In this document: positions 19,665 through 29,114 of the stretch, one piece after another | Numbering within the stretch: position 1 is the first letter of the stretch | Layout of the letters: the number at the start of each line of letters is the position of its first letter | NCBI RefSeq assembly: GCF_017220215.1 | Contig: NZ_CP071129.1 | Span: forward strand, 558,001 to 622,000 | Length of the DNA: 64,000 bases | Origin: Caballeronia sp. M1242 | GTDB taxonomy: Bacteria; Pseudomonadota; Gammaproteobacteria; Burkholderiales; Burkholderiaceae | Direction: 5' to 3' | Notes under the pieces: generated by a model | The model's database searches: none | The model's input: the letters and a program-made list of their open reading frames with translations, nothing else | Told to the model about the DNA's origin: nothing | Program-made: the position numbers and the translations under genes

Positions 19665-20870
19665 CTACGAGAGAAGCGAGCCGCCGCTCGGCGCGCGCTT
19701 GGCGATTTCCGCGATCAGCGTGCGCGCGAGCGACTGTTTATCGGCGCGCGGCAACGGCGTTCTGCCCGATGCCTCGAAGAGCACGACTTCGTTGTCGTCG
19801 CGGCCGAAGGTGAGCGGCCCGAGATTGCCGATCAAGAGCGGCACGTTCTTGCGCTTGCGTTTTTCCTCGCCGTGCAAGTCGAGGTCGCCGCTTTCGGCCG
19901 CGAAGCCGACGCAATACGGCGGATTCGGCAGGTTTGCGACCGAAGCGAGAATGTCCGGATTCTCGACGAAGTTGAACGCCGGCAACGCATCGCCCGACTT
20001 CTTGATCTTGTGCTCGCTCGCGTGATCGACGCGCCAGTCCGCCACCGCCGCCACCGCGATGAAAATCTCGGCATCGGACGCGGCCTGCATGACGGCATCG
20101 TGCATCTGCTGCGCGGTCTGCACGTCTTCGCGATAGACGCCCCACGGCGTGGGCAGCGCAACCGGCCCGGCGACGAGATGCACGTCCGCGCCCGCCTGCG
20201 CCGCCGCGCGCGCGAGCGCGAAGCCCATCTTGCCCGACGAGCGATTCGTGAGGCCGCGCACCGGATCGAGCGGCTCGAACGTCGGGCCGGCGGTAATCAG
20301 CACGCGGCGGCCGCGCAGAATCTTCGGCTGAAATGACGCGCAGATCGCTTCGAACGCGGCTTCCGGCTCGATCATGCGACCGTCGCCGACTTCGCCGCAC
20401 GCCTGCGAGCCCGAATCCGGCCCGAGCACTTCCACGCCGTCCGCGCGGATCTGCGCGACGTTGCGCTGAGTCGCCGGGTTCTGCCACATCTGGCGATTCA
20501 TTGCGGGCACGACGAGCAGCGGACAATCACGCGCGACGCAGAGCGTGGAGAGCAGGTCGTCGCACATGCCGTGCGCGAGCTTCGCGATGAAATCGGTCGA
20601 GGCGGGCGCGATGACGATGGCATGCGCCTCGCGCGACAAATCGATATGCGCCATGTTGTTCGGCATGCGCGCATCCCATTGCGACACATACACGGGACGG
20701 CCGGACAGTGCCTGCATGGTGACGGGCGTGATGAATTCCGTGGCCGCTTCCGTCATCACGATCTGCACGGTCGCGCCTGCCTTCACGAGTAGCCGCGTGA
20801 GCTCCGCGATCTTGTAGCACGCAATGCCGCCGGTCAGTCCCAGCACGAGATGTTTGCCTGCGAGTTCCAA
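19665..20870 (-). CDS. coaBC: Bifunctional phosphopantothenoylcysteine decarboxylase / synthase (TTG start)
   Basis: 401 residues. The N-terminal flavoprotein half (CoaC) has LGLTGGIACYKIAELTR, the catalytic His in NNMAHIDLSREAHA and PAMNRQMW. The C-terminal half (CoaB) has ITAGPTFEPLDPVRG, NRSSGKMGFALA and AVADWRVDHASEHKIKK. Together they convert 4'-phosphopantothenate plus cysteine to 4'-phosphopantetheine in CoA synthesis. The start is taken as TTG at 20870 (LELAGKHLVLGL), which has GGAGG about 5 bases upstream. A farther ATG would run through the lspA terminator and into lspA, so it is rejected. Confidence 0.95.
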   Translation of the reverse strand: MELAGKHLVLGLTGGIACYKIAELTRLLVKAGATVQIVMTEAATEFITPVTMQALSGRPVYVSQWDARMPNNMAHIDLSREAHAIVIAPASTDFIAKLAHGMCDDLLSTLCVARDCPLLVVPAMNRQMWQNPATQRNVAQIRADGVEVLGPDSGSQACGEVGDGRMIEPEAAFEAICASFQPKILRGRRVLITAGPTFEPLDPVRGLTNRSSGKMGFALARAAAQAGADVHLVAGPVALPTPWGVYREDVQTAQQMHDAVMQAASDAEIFIAVAAVADWRVDHASEHKIKKSGDALPAFNFVENPDILASVANLPNPPYCVGFAAESGDLDLHGEEKRKRKNVPLLIGNLGPLTFGRDDNEVVLFEASGRTPLPRADKQSLARTLIAEIAKRAPSGGSLLS

Positions 20871-20884
20871 CTTGCCTCCGTCGC

Positions 20885-20916
20885 AAAAAAAACGCGGCTC
20901 CGCAAAGGGAGCCGCG
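20885..20916 (-). terminator. Rho-independent terminator after lspA
   Basis: Nine-base stem cgcggctcc / ggagccgcg followed on the minus strand by eight T residues, 11 bases past the lspA stop and 15 bases before the coaBC TTG. coaBC therefore needs either read-through or a promoter of its own inside lspA. Confidence 0.9.
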
Positions 20917-20926
20917 CCTGAGCACA

Positions 20927-21433
20927 TCACTTCGAGCCGCGTACGCGCCGCAGTTCGTCGAAAATCAGCAGCACCGCGCCGACCGTGATCGCGCTGTCAG
21001 CGAGATTGAACGCCGGCCAGTGCCACGTCTTCACGTGGAAGTCGAGAAAGTCGATCACATGACCGTAAGCCAGCCGGTCGATCACGTTGCCGATCGCGCC
21101 GCCCATGATGAGCGCGAGCGCCGTGCAGAAGAGCCGCTGCGCCGAATGCTTCTTGAGCAGATAGCAGATCACGGCCGCCGCCACGACGCCCAGCGCGGTG
21201 AACGCCCAGCGCTGCCAGCCGCCCGCCGCCGCGAGAAAGCTGAACGCGGCGCCGCGGTTATAGACGAGCAGCAGATTGAAGAAGGGCGCCAGCGCGTGCG
21301 GCTCGCCGTACGCGAACACCTTCTGCACTGCGATCTTCGTCAACTGGTCGAACAGAATCACGATGAGCGCAACGCCGATCCACGGCGCGAGCGAACCGCT
21401 CGAAGTACTTTGTTTCGCCATAGTCCTTGCCAT
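20927..21433 (-). CDS. lspA: Lipoprotein signal peptidase II
   Basis: 168 residues with four membrane segments. It is the inner-membrane aspartyl protease that cleaves prolipoprotein signal peptides ahead of the lipidated Cys. The two catalytic regions are present: [19 protein letters not shown] and [12 protein letters not shown]. The start ATG overlaps the ileS stop as TAATG, so the classical ileS-lspA pair is translationally coupled. An in-frame ATG four codons later is possible but has a poorly spaced ribosome site. Confidence 0.96.
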   Translation of the reverse strand: MARTMAKQSTSSGSLAPWIGVALIVILFDQLTKIAVQKVFAYGEPHALAPFFNLLLVYNRGAAFSFLAAAGGWQRWAFTALGVVAAAVICYLLKKHSAQRLFCTALALIMGGAIGNVIDRLAYGHVIDFLDFHVKTWHWPAFNLADSAITVGAVLLIFDELRRVRGSK

Positions 21434-24264
21434 TATGCTGCGCCTCGCGTTTCGCCAGCGCCGAAGAGGTTGGAGAAGCAGCGGCCGCAGAGACCCGGAT
21501 GCTCAGGGTGCGAGCCGACGTCGGCGCAGTAGTGCCAGCAGCGTTCGCACTTCAGGTAGCGGGACGCGGCCACATCGACGCCTTCTTCGGCTTCGCTCGC
21601 CACACGCTCGACCGACGCCTGCGACGTGATGAGCACGAAGTGCAGCGCATCGCCGAGGCTCGCTAGCGCGTCATAACGCGCGCCGCTCGCGCGGACCACG
21701 ACTTCCGCCTGCAACGACGAGCCGATCAGGTTCGCCGTGCGCGCTTCTTCCAGCGCCTTCGTCACGTCGCCGCGCGCCGAGCGGATCAGCGACCACTTGT
21801 CCAGCAACTCACCGCCGTTCGGAATGTCCGGGTACGTCGCGTAGACCTCGGCGAAGATCGTGTCCTGGCCGGGCTTCAGCACCTTGTACGCTTCTTCCGC
21901 CGTGAACGAGAGATACGGCGCGACGAGTCGCAGCAAGCCATGCGCGATGTAGAAGAGCGCGGTCTGCGCGCTGCGGCGCTCGCGCGAATCGGGCTTCGTC
22001 GTGTAGAGACGGTCCTTCAGCACGTCGAGATAGAAGCCGCCCAGGTCCTCCGAGCAGAACGTCGCGATCTTCGCGACGACCGGATGGAACTCGTACTTCT
22101 CGTAGTGCGAGAGCGCGTCGTCCTGCAAATTGCGCGTGAGCGCCACGGCGTAACGGTCGATTTCGAGCCAATCCGCGACCGGCACCGCGTTCTTCTCAAA
22201 GTCGAAGTCCGAGAGATTCGCGAGCAGGAAGCGCAGCGTGTTGCGGATGCGGCGATACGTCTCCGTCACGCGCTTGAGAATTTCCTCGGAGATGGCGAGC
22301 TCGCCGGAATAGTCCGTCGACGCGATCCACAAGCGGATGATTTCCGCGCCGAGGCGGTTCGCCACTTCGTGCGGATCGACGCCGTTGCCGAGCGACTTCG
22401 ACATCTTGCGGCCTTCGCCATCGACGGTGAAGCCGTGCGTGAGCAGCGCGTCGTAGGGCGGACGGCCGTCGAGCATCGAAGCCGTGAGCAGCGACGAATG
22501 GAACCAGCCGCGATGCTGGTCCGAGCCTTCCAGATACAGATCAGCCGGGAATTGCAGCTCGTCCTTGTGCGAGCCGCGCAGCACGTGCCAGTGCGTCGTG
22601 CCGGAGTCGAACCAGACGTCGAGCGTGTCGCGGTTCTTTTCGTACATGTTGGCGTCGTCGCCGATCAACTCGCGCGCGTCGAGCGTTTGCCACGTCTCGA
22701 TGCCGCCTTGCTCCACGCGCTTCGCCACTTCCTCCAGCAATTCGATGGTGCGCGGATGCAGTTCGCCCGTTTCCTTGTGCACGAAGAACGCCATCGGCAC
22801 GCCCCATTGACGCTGACGCGAGAGCGTCCAGTCCGGACGGTTCGCGATCATGCTGAAAAGGCGCTGCTTGCCCCACGACGGATAGAACGCCGTGTTCTCG
22901 ACGCCTTCGAGCGCGGTTTCGCGCAGCGTCTTGCCGCCGTCTTTCGGCGTGACGTCCATGCCCGCGAACCATTGCGACGTCGCGCGATAAATGATCGGCG
23001 TCTTGTGACGCCAGCAGTGCATGTAGCTGTGCGTGTACTTCTCGGTCTTGAGCAGCGACCCGGCGTTGTTGAGCGCTTCCACGATTTCGGGATTCGCCTT
23101 CCAGATCGACAAGCCGCCGAACAGCGGCAGCGATTCGATGTAGCGGCCATCGCCCATCACGGGGTTGATGATGTCCGAATCCGCCATGCCGTGCGCCTTG
23201 CACGATACGAAGTCTTCCACGCCATAGGCCGGCGACGAATGCACGACGCCCGTGCCGCTTTCAGTCGTGACGTACTCGCCGAGATAGACGGGCGACGTGC
23301 GCTTGTAGCCCGGATGCGCCGCCGCGAGCGGATGATGGAAGCGCACGTTGGCGAGCTTCGCGCCGGTCGTCGTGGCGATCACTTCACCGGGCAAACCGTA
23401 GTTCTGCAAACACGCTTCGACGCGCTCGGCCGCGAGAATCAGCAAGCCGCGCGGGGTATCGACGAGCGCGTACACGATCTCCGGATGGACGTTGAGCGCC
23501 TGGTTCGCGGGGATGGTCCACGGCGTCGTCGTCCAGATCACGATGCCGCCTTCCGTCTTCGGCAGCGCGGGCAGGCCGAACGCCTGCGCGGTCTTTTCCG
23601 GTTCCGCGAACGGGAACAGCACGTCGATCGTCGGATCGGTCTTGTCCTTGTACTCGACTTCCGCTTCGGCCAGCGCCGAGCCGCAGTCGAAGCACCAGTT
23701 CACGGGCTTCAGGCCACGGAACACGAAGCCCTTTTCCATGATCTTCGCCAGCGCGCGGATTTCGCCCGCTTCGTTGACGAAGTTCATCGTCTTGTACGGA
23801 TTGTCCCAGTCGCCGAGCACGCCCAGACGCCGGAAGCCGACCTTCTGCTTCTCGATCTGCTCGCTCGCGTAGGCGCGCGCCTTCTGCATGACTTCGGCGG
23901 CGGGCAGCGACTTGCCGAACTGCTTCTCGATCTGGATTTCGATCGGCATGCCGTGGCAGTCCCAGCCCGGCACGTACACGGCGTCGAAGCCCGCGAGATT
24001 GCGCGCCTTCACGATCATGTCCTTCAGGATCTTGTTGACCGCGTGGCCCAAGTGGATGTCGCCGTTCGCATACGGCGGGCCGTCGTGCAGGATGAACTTC
24101 TTGCGGCCGCGGCTCGCCGCGCGGATTTTCTCGTAGACCTTGTTCTCCTGCCATTCCTTGACCCACGCGGGTTCGCGCTTGGGCAGATCGCCGCGCATCG
24201 GGAACGGCGTGTCGAGCAGGTTGACCGGGTACTTCGAGGAGGCTTTCTCTTTCTTGTCGCTCAT
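21433..24264 (-). CDS. ileS: Isoleucyl-tRNA synthetase
   Basis: 943 residues (E. coli 938). Class I synthetase with the HIGH motif as [11 protein letters not shown], the KMSKS loop as [11 protein letters not shown], and the editing-domain Thr-rich [11 protein letters not shown]. The C-terminal zinc site reads KCERCWHYC and LCGRCFSN. It charges tRNA-Ile and edits Val-tRNA-Ile. The start is set at [13 protein letters not shown], the usual N-terminus; the 26 extra upstream codons show no family similarity. It is followed directly by lspA, with ribF upstream on the same strand. Confidence 0.97.
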   Translation of the reverse strand: MSDKKEKASSKYPVNLLDTPFPMRGDLPKREPAWVKEWQENKVYEKIRAASRGRKKFILHDGPPYANGDIHLGHAVNKILKDMIVKARNLAGFDAVYVPGWDCHGMPIEIQIEKQFGKSLPAAEVMQKARAYASEQIEKQKVGFRRLGVLGDWDNPYKTMNFVNEAGEIRALAKIMEKGFVFRGLKPVNWCFDCGSALAEAEVEYKDKTDPTIDVLFPFAEPEKTAQAFGLPALPKTEGGIVIWTTTPWTIPANQALNVHPEIVYALVDTPRGLLILAAERVEACLQNYGLPGEVIATTTGAKLANVRFHHPLAAAHPGYKRTSPVYLGEYVTTESGTGVVHSSPAYGVEDFVSCKAHGMADSDIINPVMGDGRYIESLPLFGGLSIWKANPEIVEALNNAGSLLKTEKYTHSYMHCWRHKTPIIYRATSQWFAGMDVTPKDGGKTLRETALEGVENTAFYPSWGKQRLFSMIANRPDWTLSRQRQWGVPMAFFVHKETGELHPRTIELLEEVAKRVEQGGIETWQTLDARELIGDDANMYEKNRDTLDVWFDSGTTHWHVLRGSHKDELQFPADLYLEGSDQHRGWFHSSLLTASMLDGRPPYDALLTHGFTVDGEGRKMSKSLGNGVDPHEVANRLGAEIIRLWIASTDYSGELAISEEILKRVTETYRRIRNTLRFLLANLSDFDFEKNAVPVADWLEIDRYAVALTRNLQDDALSHYEKYEFHPVVAKIATFCSEDLGGFYLDVLKDRLYTTKPDSRERRSAQTALFYIAHGLLRLVAPYLSFTAEEAYKVLKPGQDTIFAEVYATYPDIPNGGELLDKWSLIRSARGDVTKALEEARTANLIGSSLQAEVVVRASGARYDALASLGDALHFVLITSQASVERVASEAEEGVDVAASRYLKCERCWHYCADVGSHPEHPGLCGRCFSNLFGAGETRGAA

Positions 24265-24363
24265 GGGTGACTCAGTGAATTCGGTGAGACGGCGCGTTGG
24301 CGCGCGATGATTCGGAGGCGGGGCAGCGGGCGATGCGCGCATGGATCATGCGGCACGGCGCGC

Positions 24364-25359
24364 TCACCTAATTCGGTCGGTGGCCGAAATGGCGAAGCCC
24401 GTCGCGCGGCTGCCGGCGTTGCTGGCGGGCGGCAGGCCGAAGTAGGCGCGCGCGTTGTCGACGTCCCTCGCGATGGCGGCGGACAGCGTTTCGAGGTCGA
24501 CGTACTTCTCCTCGTCGCGCAGCTTCTTCAGAAACTCCACGCGCACGAGCTTGCCGTACGCGTCGCCGTGCCAGTCGAGCACGAAGACTTCGAGCAGCAC
24601 GCGGCCGGAATCGTCCACGGTCGGACGCAGGCCGAGGCTCGCGACGGCGGGCAGCGGTTCGTCCGCCAGGCCGTGCACGCGCACGACGAAAATGCCCGCG
24701 AGCGCCGGGCGCTTGTGGGCAATCGGAAGGTTGAGCGTGGGAAAGCCGAGATCGCGGCCGAGCTTCGCGCCATGCACGACGTGGCCGCTGATGATGTACG
24801 GACGCCCGAGCGCGACGTTCGCGGCGTCGAGATCGCCCGCGACGAGCGACGCCCGCACCGACGAGGACGAAATGCGCGCGCCGTTCGGATGCGCGACGGT
24901 GGCCATCTGCTCGACTTCGAAGCCGTACTTGTCGCCTGCGGCCTTGAGGGAATCGAAATTGCCCGCGCGTTTCGCGCCGTAGCAGAAGTCGTCGCCGACC
25001 ATGACCCAGCGCGCGTGCAGGCCGTCGACGATGACGTTCTTCACGAACGTGTCCGGCGGCTGGCTCGCGAACGTGTGATTGAAATGCTCGACCACCACGC
25101 GGTCGACGCCGTTCGTGCGCAGCGCTTCCAGCTTGTCGCGCAGCATGGCGATGCGCGGCGGCGCGCCGGCCGGATTGAAGAACTCGCGCGGATGCGGCTC
25201 GAAGGTCATCACGCAGACCGGCAGCCCGCGCGCGTCCGCAGCGGCCCGCACGCGCGCGAGCAGCGCCTGGTGCCCGCGATGGACACCGTCGAAGTTGCCG
25301 ATGGTCAGTGCGCAGGGCGCCCGGCTTTCGGCATTGGGGAGGCCGCGAAAGACTCTCAC
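24364..25359 (-). CDS. ribF: Bifunctional riboflavin kinase / FAD synthetase
   Basis: 331 residues from GTG at 25359 (VRVFRGLPNAESRAP). The N-terminal FAD synthetase half has LTIGNFDGVHRGHQALL (HxGH-type nucleotidyl site) and VGDDFCYGAKRAGN. The C-terminal kinase half has GRDLGFPTLNLPI and LGLRPTV. It makes FMN and FAD from riboflavin. An alternative TTG start 12 codons upstream lies 8 bases after a TATAAT hexamer (25404-25409, minus strand). Neither start has a good ribosome site, so the N-terminus is uncertain. It heads the ribF, ileS, lspA cluster. Confidence 0.94.
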   Translation of the reverse strand: MRVFRGLPNAESRAPCALTIGNFDGVHRGHQALLARVRAAADARGLPVCVMTFEPHPREFFNPAGAPPRIAMLRDKLEALRTNGVDRVVVEHFNHTFASQPPDTFVKNVIVDGLHARWVMVGDDFCYGAKRAGNFDSLKAAGDKYGFEVEQMATVAHPNGARISSSSVRASLVAGDLDAANVALGRPYIISGHVVHGAKLGRDLGFPTLNLPIAHKRPALAGIFVVRVHGLADEPLPAVASLGLRPTVDDSGRVLLEVFVLDWHGDAYGKLVRVEFLKKLRDEEKYVDLETLSAAIARDVDNARAYFGLPPASNAGSRATGFAISATDRIR

Positions 25360-25510
25360 GATAGGCGTTGGTCGGTGGGAGGGCTGATGCTGCAAAGCGT
25401 TCGATTATAAACGCTCGCACGGATGCACGGGCGCGCGTGCCGGGCAGCGGCGCCGGAGCGCCCGGCGCGCCGCCGTCGTCTTACTGGCACGATTTTCGCC
25501 GTCCTCGGAA

Positions 25511-25519
25511 TGATAAAAT
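25511..25519 (+). promoter_or_regulatory. Extended -10 element at the purN start
   Basis: TGATAAAAT reads as an extended -10 (TGN plus TAAAAT) ending 6 bases before the purN ATG. No good -35 at 16-18 bases. The predicted transcript would begin at or beside the start codon, so purN may be leaderless. Confidence 0.42.
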
Positions 25520-25525
25520 CCGCGG

Positions 25526-26176
25526 ATGAAAAAAATCGTCATTCTGATCTCCGGACGCGGGAGCAACATGGAGGCCGTCGTGCGTGCTTGCGCGCGCGAG
25601 GGCTGGCCGGCGCGCGTCTGTGCGGTCATTTCGAACCGGCCCGATGCCGCCGGGCTCGGCTTCGCGGCCGCGAACGGCATCGAGACTGTGGTCGTCGATC
25701 ATCGCGAATTCGACGGCCGCGAAGCGTTCGACGCCGCGCTCGCGCGTGAAATCGATCGCTTCGAACCGGATTGCGTCGTGCTGGCCGGCTTCATGCGCGT
25801 GCTAACCGATGCGTTCGTCGAGCGCTACGCCGGGCGCATGCTGAACGTGCATCCGTCGCTCCTGCCGTGCTTTGCCGGTCTGCGCACGCACCAGCAGGCG
25901 CTCGATGCCGGCGTGCGCGTGCACGGCGCGAGCGTGCATTTCGTGACGGCGAAGCTGGATCACGGGCCGATCGTCGCGCAGGGCGCGGTGCCGGTCATCG
26001 CGGGCGACGACGCCGCTGCGCTCGCCGCGCGCGTGCTCGCTGTCGAACACATCATTTACCCGCGCGCGGTGCGCTGGTTCGTGGAAGGGCGTCTTTCTAT
26101 CGAGGGCGAACGAGTCGCCCTCACGCCGTCTGAGCCGCAGTGGCTCTTTGCCGACATTGCCGGGGAGGGCGCATGA
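25526..26176 (+). CDS. purN: Phosphoribosylglycinamide formyltransferase 1
   Basis: 216 residues. Transfers a formyl group from 10-formyltetrahydrofolate to GAR in purine synthesis. Diagnostic motifs are ISGRGSNMEAVVR (phosphate loop), LAGFMRVL, NVHPSLLPCF (catalytic His region) and HFVTAKLDHGPIVAQ (catalytic Asp). Length is normal. No ribosome site is visible before ATG; an extended -10 sits 6 bases upstream. The stop overlaps the methyltransferase start (ATGA), so the two genes form a unit. Confidence 0.96.
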   Translation: MKKIVILISGRGSNMEAVVRACAREGWPARVCAVISNRPDAAGLGFAAANGIETVVVDHREFDGREAFDAALAREIDRFEPDCVVLAGFMRVLTDAFVERYAGRMLNVHPSLLPCFAGLRTHQQALDAGVRVHGASVHFVTAKLDHGPIVAQGAVPVIAGDDAAALAARVLAVEHIIYPRAVRWFVEGRLSIEGERVALTPSEPQWLFADIAGEGA

Positions 26177-27480
26177 GGCTGCATGGATTTCTGATTGGTC
26201 AAACCGAAACGTTGCTCGCGGACGTGCTCCGCTTTTCCGGTCCCGCCGATGCGGCGACGAGCCGTTTCTTCCGCGCGCACCCGAAGCTCGGTCACGGCGA
26301 GCGCGGCGTGATTGCCGAGGCGGTCTTCGCCGTACTGCGGCGGAAGATGGAGTTCTCGCATCTCGCGGAAAGCGGCACCGGCAATCAGGCGCGGCGTCTC
26401 GCGCTGCTCGGGCTGATGCAGACCGCGGGCCTCACCGCGCTCAAGCCGTTCGTCTCGGCGGACGAGCATCAGTGGCTCGCGCAAGTGTCGAAGATCGATC
26501 CGGCGAGCCTGCCGGTGCGCGTGCGCACGAACCTGCCGCAGTGGATCTACGACGCGATGGCCAAGCGCTTCGAGCCGGACGAGCTCGCGCAGCTTGCCGC
26601 CGCGCTGAACTATCCCGCGCCGCTCGACCTGCGCGCGAATCCGATCAAGGCGAGCCGCGACGTCGTGCGCAAGGCGCTCATCGACGCGGGCATCGACGCG
26701 TTCGACATGCCGTTCGCGCCGTTCGGCATCCGCGTGGAAGGCAAGCCCGCGCTCACGCGCCTGCAGCCGTTTCAGGAAGGCTGGATCGAAGTGCAGGACG
26801 AGGGCAGCCAGTTGCTGTGCTCGCTGGTGGCCCCGCGACGCGGCGAGATGATCGTCGATTTCTGCGCGGGCGCGGGCGGCAAGACGCTCGCGCTCGGCGC
26901 GATGATGCGCTCCACCGGCCGTTTGTATGCCTTCGACGTGTCCGACCGGCGGCTCGCGAAGCTGAAGCCGCGTCTTGCACGCAGCGGGCTGTCGAACGTG
27001 AATCCGGTGCTGATCGACAGCGAACACGACGCGAAGATCAAGCGCCTCGCGGGCAAGATCGACCGCGTGCTCGTCGATGCGCCGTGCTCCGGCTTGGGCA
27101 CGCTGCGCCGCAATCCCGACCTCAAGTGGCGGCAGTCGCCCGCGACCGTCGCGGAACTGACGCCGAAGCAGCTTTCGATTCTCACGAGCGCCGCGCGGCT
27201 CGTGAAGGCGGGCGGCCGTCTCGTCTACGCGACGTGCAGCATGCTCGAAGCGGAGAACGAAGGCGTCGTCGCGCAGTTCCTGGAAACGCATCCGAACTTC
27301 CGCGTGGTGCCCGCGCGCGACGTGCTGGCCGAGCAGCGCATCGAACTCGACACGGGCGAGTATCTGTCGCTGTGGCCGCACAAGCACGGCACGGACGGCT
27401 TCTTCGCGGCCGTGCTGGAGCGCGTGCCCGGTGCGAAGGCGCAAGCGGCAGAAGAAGGCGCCGGGGAAGTAAGCGCTTAA
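26173..27480 (+). CDS. RsmB/NOP-family RNA m5C methyltransferase
   Basis: 435 residues. After a helical NusB-like N-terminal region comes a class I SAM methyltransferase: FCAGAGGKTLALGAMM (SAM loop), DAPCSGLGTLRRNPDLKW (motif IV Cys) and YATCSMLEAENEG (motif VI catalytic Cys). The two cysteines are the hallmark of RNA cytosine-5 methyltransferases. It resembles RsmB (16S rRNA C967), but the exact target is not provable here. GGGAGGGC upstream serves as ribosome site, and ATG overlaps the purN stop by four bases. Confidence 0.9.
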   Translation: MRLHGFLIGQTETLLADVLRFSGPADAATSRFFRAHPKLGHGERGVIAEAVFAVLRRKMEFSHLAESGTGNQARRLALLGLMQTAGLTALKPFVSADEHQWLAQVSKIDPASLPVRVRTNLPQWIYDAMAKRFEPDELAQLAAALNYPAPLDLRANPIKASRDVVRKALIDAGIDAFDMPFAPFGIRVEGKPALTRLQPFQEGWIEVQDEGSQLLCSLVAPRRGEMIVDFCAGAGGKTLALGAMMRSTGRLYAFDVSDRRLAKLKPRLARSGLSNVNPVLIDSEHDAKIKRLAGKIDRVLVDAPCSGLGTLRRNPDLKWRQSPATVAELTPKQLSILTSAARLVKAGGRLVYATCSMLEAENEGVVAQFLETHPNFRVVPARDVLAEQRIELDTGEYLSLWPHKHGTDGFFAAVLERVPGAKAQAAEEGAGEVSA

Positions 27481-27487
27481 GCGCGCG

Positions 27488-28864
27488 ATGCAGAACCGCT
27501 TCCTGAGCCACCTGTCGGAACGGCTCGTCCGGGACTTCGGCGAGCCGGAAGTGCTGTGGCAAGTCGGCGCGCTGATCGCGCTCGTCGCCATCGCGTGGTG
27601 GTGCGCGGGTTTCTTGCGCAAACAGCTCGACGCGCGGCGGCAGTCGCGCTTCGAAGCCGTCCGCTTCGGCGCGGAGAGTCTCAACAAGGCGCTGTTTCCG
27701 CTGCTCGGGACCGTCTTCGTCTCCGTCGCGCGACTGGCGCTCGCGCCCATCATGCACACGGCGCTGCGGCAACTCGCGCTGGTGCCGCTGTGCGGCATCA
27801 CCGTGATTTACACGATGTTCTACGCGGTGCGCCGCGTGTTCAGCAAGAGCGCCACGGGCGGCGCGGACCACGAGGCCGGCGCGCTGCTGTTTCTGTTCGA
27901 GAAAGTCGTGACGGTGCTCGTCTGGGTCGCGATGCTGCTCACGGTGATGGGCATTCAGGACGACGTCGTGCGCTGGATGGCGAGCGTGCGCTTCAACTTC
28001 GCCAACGCACACATGACGCTGCTCTCGCTCGCCTCGGGCGTGCTCTGGGTGTGCGTGACGCTGATCGTCGCGATGTGGGCCGGCGCGCTGCTCGACGACC
28101 GCCTCATGCGTTCGCGCTCGCTCGACGCGAATCTCAAAGTGGTGCTCGGGCGCGTCGCGCGGGCACTACTGATTCTCGCGGCGATTCTCGTGAGCCTGTC
28201 TATCGTCGGCATCGACATCACGGTGCTCGGCGTGTTCGGCGGCGCGCTCGGCGTCGGGCTCGGCTTCGGCTTGCAAAAGATCGCCAGCAATTACGTGTCG
28301 GGCTTCATCATTCTGCTCGACCGGTCGCTGCGGCTCGGCGACATGATCAACGTCAGCGGCTTTCAGGGCACCGTCACGCAGATTCGGACGCGATACACCG
28401 TCGTGCGCGGGCTGGACGGCATCGAAACGTTGATTCCGAACGAAAAGCTGATTACCGATGTCGTACAGAATCACTCGTCGTATCTGACGCGCGGCAACGC
28501 GAAAATCGCGGTGCAGGTGAGTTATCGCTCGGACGTGGAACGCGCGATGCGACTTCTCGTCGAAGCAACGTACGGCGTCGAGCGTGTGTTGCAGGATCCG
28601 GCGCCCGCGGCGCTGCTCGCGAGTTTTGGCGCGGACGGCATCAATCTGGAACTGAGCTTCTGGATCGAGGACGCGGCGAAGGGCACGGGCGGCGTTAAGT
28701 CGCAAGTCAATCGCAGCGTGTGGCGTTTATTCTGCGAGCATAGCATCGAGATTCCGTACGCGCAGCGCGAAGTGCGAATCGTCGGCGGTGCGGCAAGCGA
28801 ATCGGTAGGAAATGCCGGTTTTCCTGGCGATGCACCCTCGTCAACGGCTGGAAGCGCCGCCTGA
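27488..28864 (+). CDS. MscS-family mechanosensitive channel
   Basis: 458 residues with four or five predicted membrane segments. The pore helix of the MscS family is unmistakable: GGALGVGLGFGLQKIASNY, rich in Gly/Ala packing positions. It is followed by the beta domain (LLDRSLRLGDMINVSG, GIETLIPNEKLITD) and a C-terminal alpha/beta domain. The protein releases solutes on hypo-osmotic shock from the inner membrane. The N-terminal extension is longer than E. coli MscS (286 residues). It follows the methyltransferase gene by 7 bases and is probably in the same operon. Confidence 0.93.
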   Translation: MQNRFLSHLSERLVRDFGEPEVLWQVGALIALVAIAWWCAGFLRKQLDARRQSRFEAVRFGAESLNKALFPLLGTVFVSVARLALAPIMHTALRQLALVPLCGITVIYTMFYAVRRVFSKSATGGADHEAGALLFLFEKVVTVLVWVAMLLTVMGIQDDVVRWMASVRFNFANAHMTLLSLASGVLWVCVTLIVAMWAGALLDDRLMRSRSLDANLKVVLGRVARALLILAAILVSLSIVGIDITVLGVFGGALGVGLGFGLQKIASNYVSGFIILLDRSLRLGDMINVSGFQGTVTQIRTRYTVVRGLDGIETLIPNEKLITDVVQNHSSYLTRGNAKIAVQVSYRSDVERAMRLLVEATYGVERVLQDPAPAALLASFGADGINLELSFWIEDAAKGTGGVKSQVNRSVWRLFCEHSIEIPYAQREVRIVGGAASESVGNAGFPGDAPSSTAGSAA

Positions 28865-29114
28865 AGCAACGGCAGTGCGCCATTCCTTCCGTTTTTGCAA
28901 GGGTGACGCAAGTTTTGGCCGCGTGAGATTTTTCTCGTAGGGCCGAGATTCAAAAAAATTCACCTTTACGACAACGACTTGGAACGCATGCAGTAGAATG
29001 CGATCGAACTTCGGCGCTGACCTTTCACGCGCCCGACATGCGGCGATAAGTCGATTCTTGACATTCTTCGTCGGCCATTTTTTCCGAATTTCACAGCTAC
29101 ATAGGTAAATTGCC

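Noticed and set aside
25485..25500. Sigma-54-like sequence TGGCACGATTTTCGC upstream of purN
   Set aside because: The second element deviates from TTGC and a purine gene is not an expected sigma-54 target; an extended -10 nearer the gene explains the start better.
26056..27801. 581-codon minus-strand frame opposite the methyltransferase gene
   Set aside because: The plus strand carries clear PurN, RNA methyltransferase and MscS motifs; the antisense frame is an artefact of high GC at third positions.
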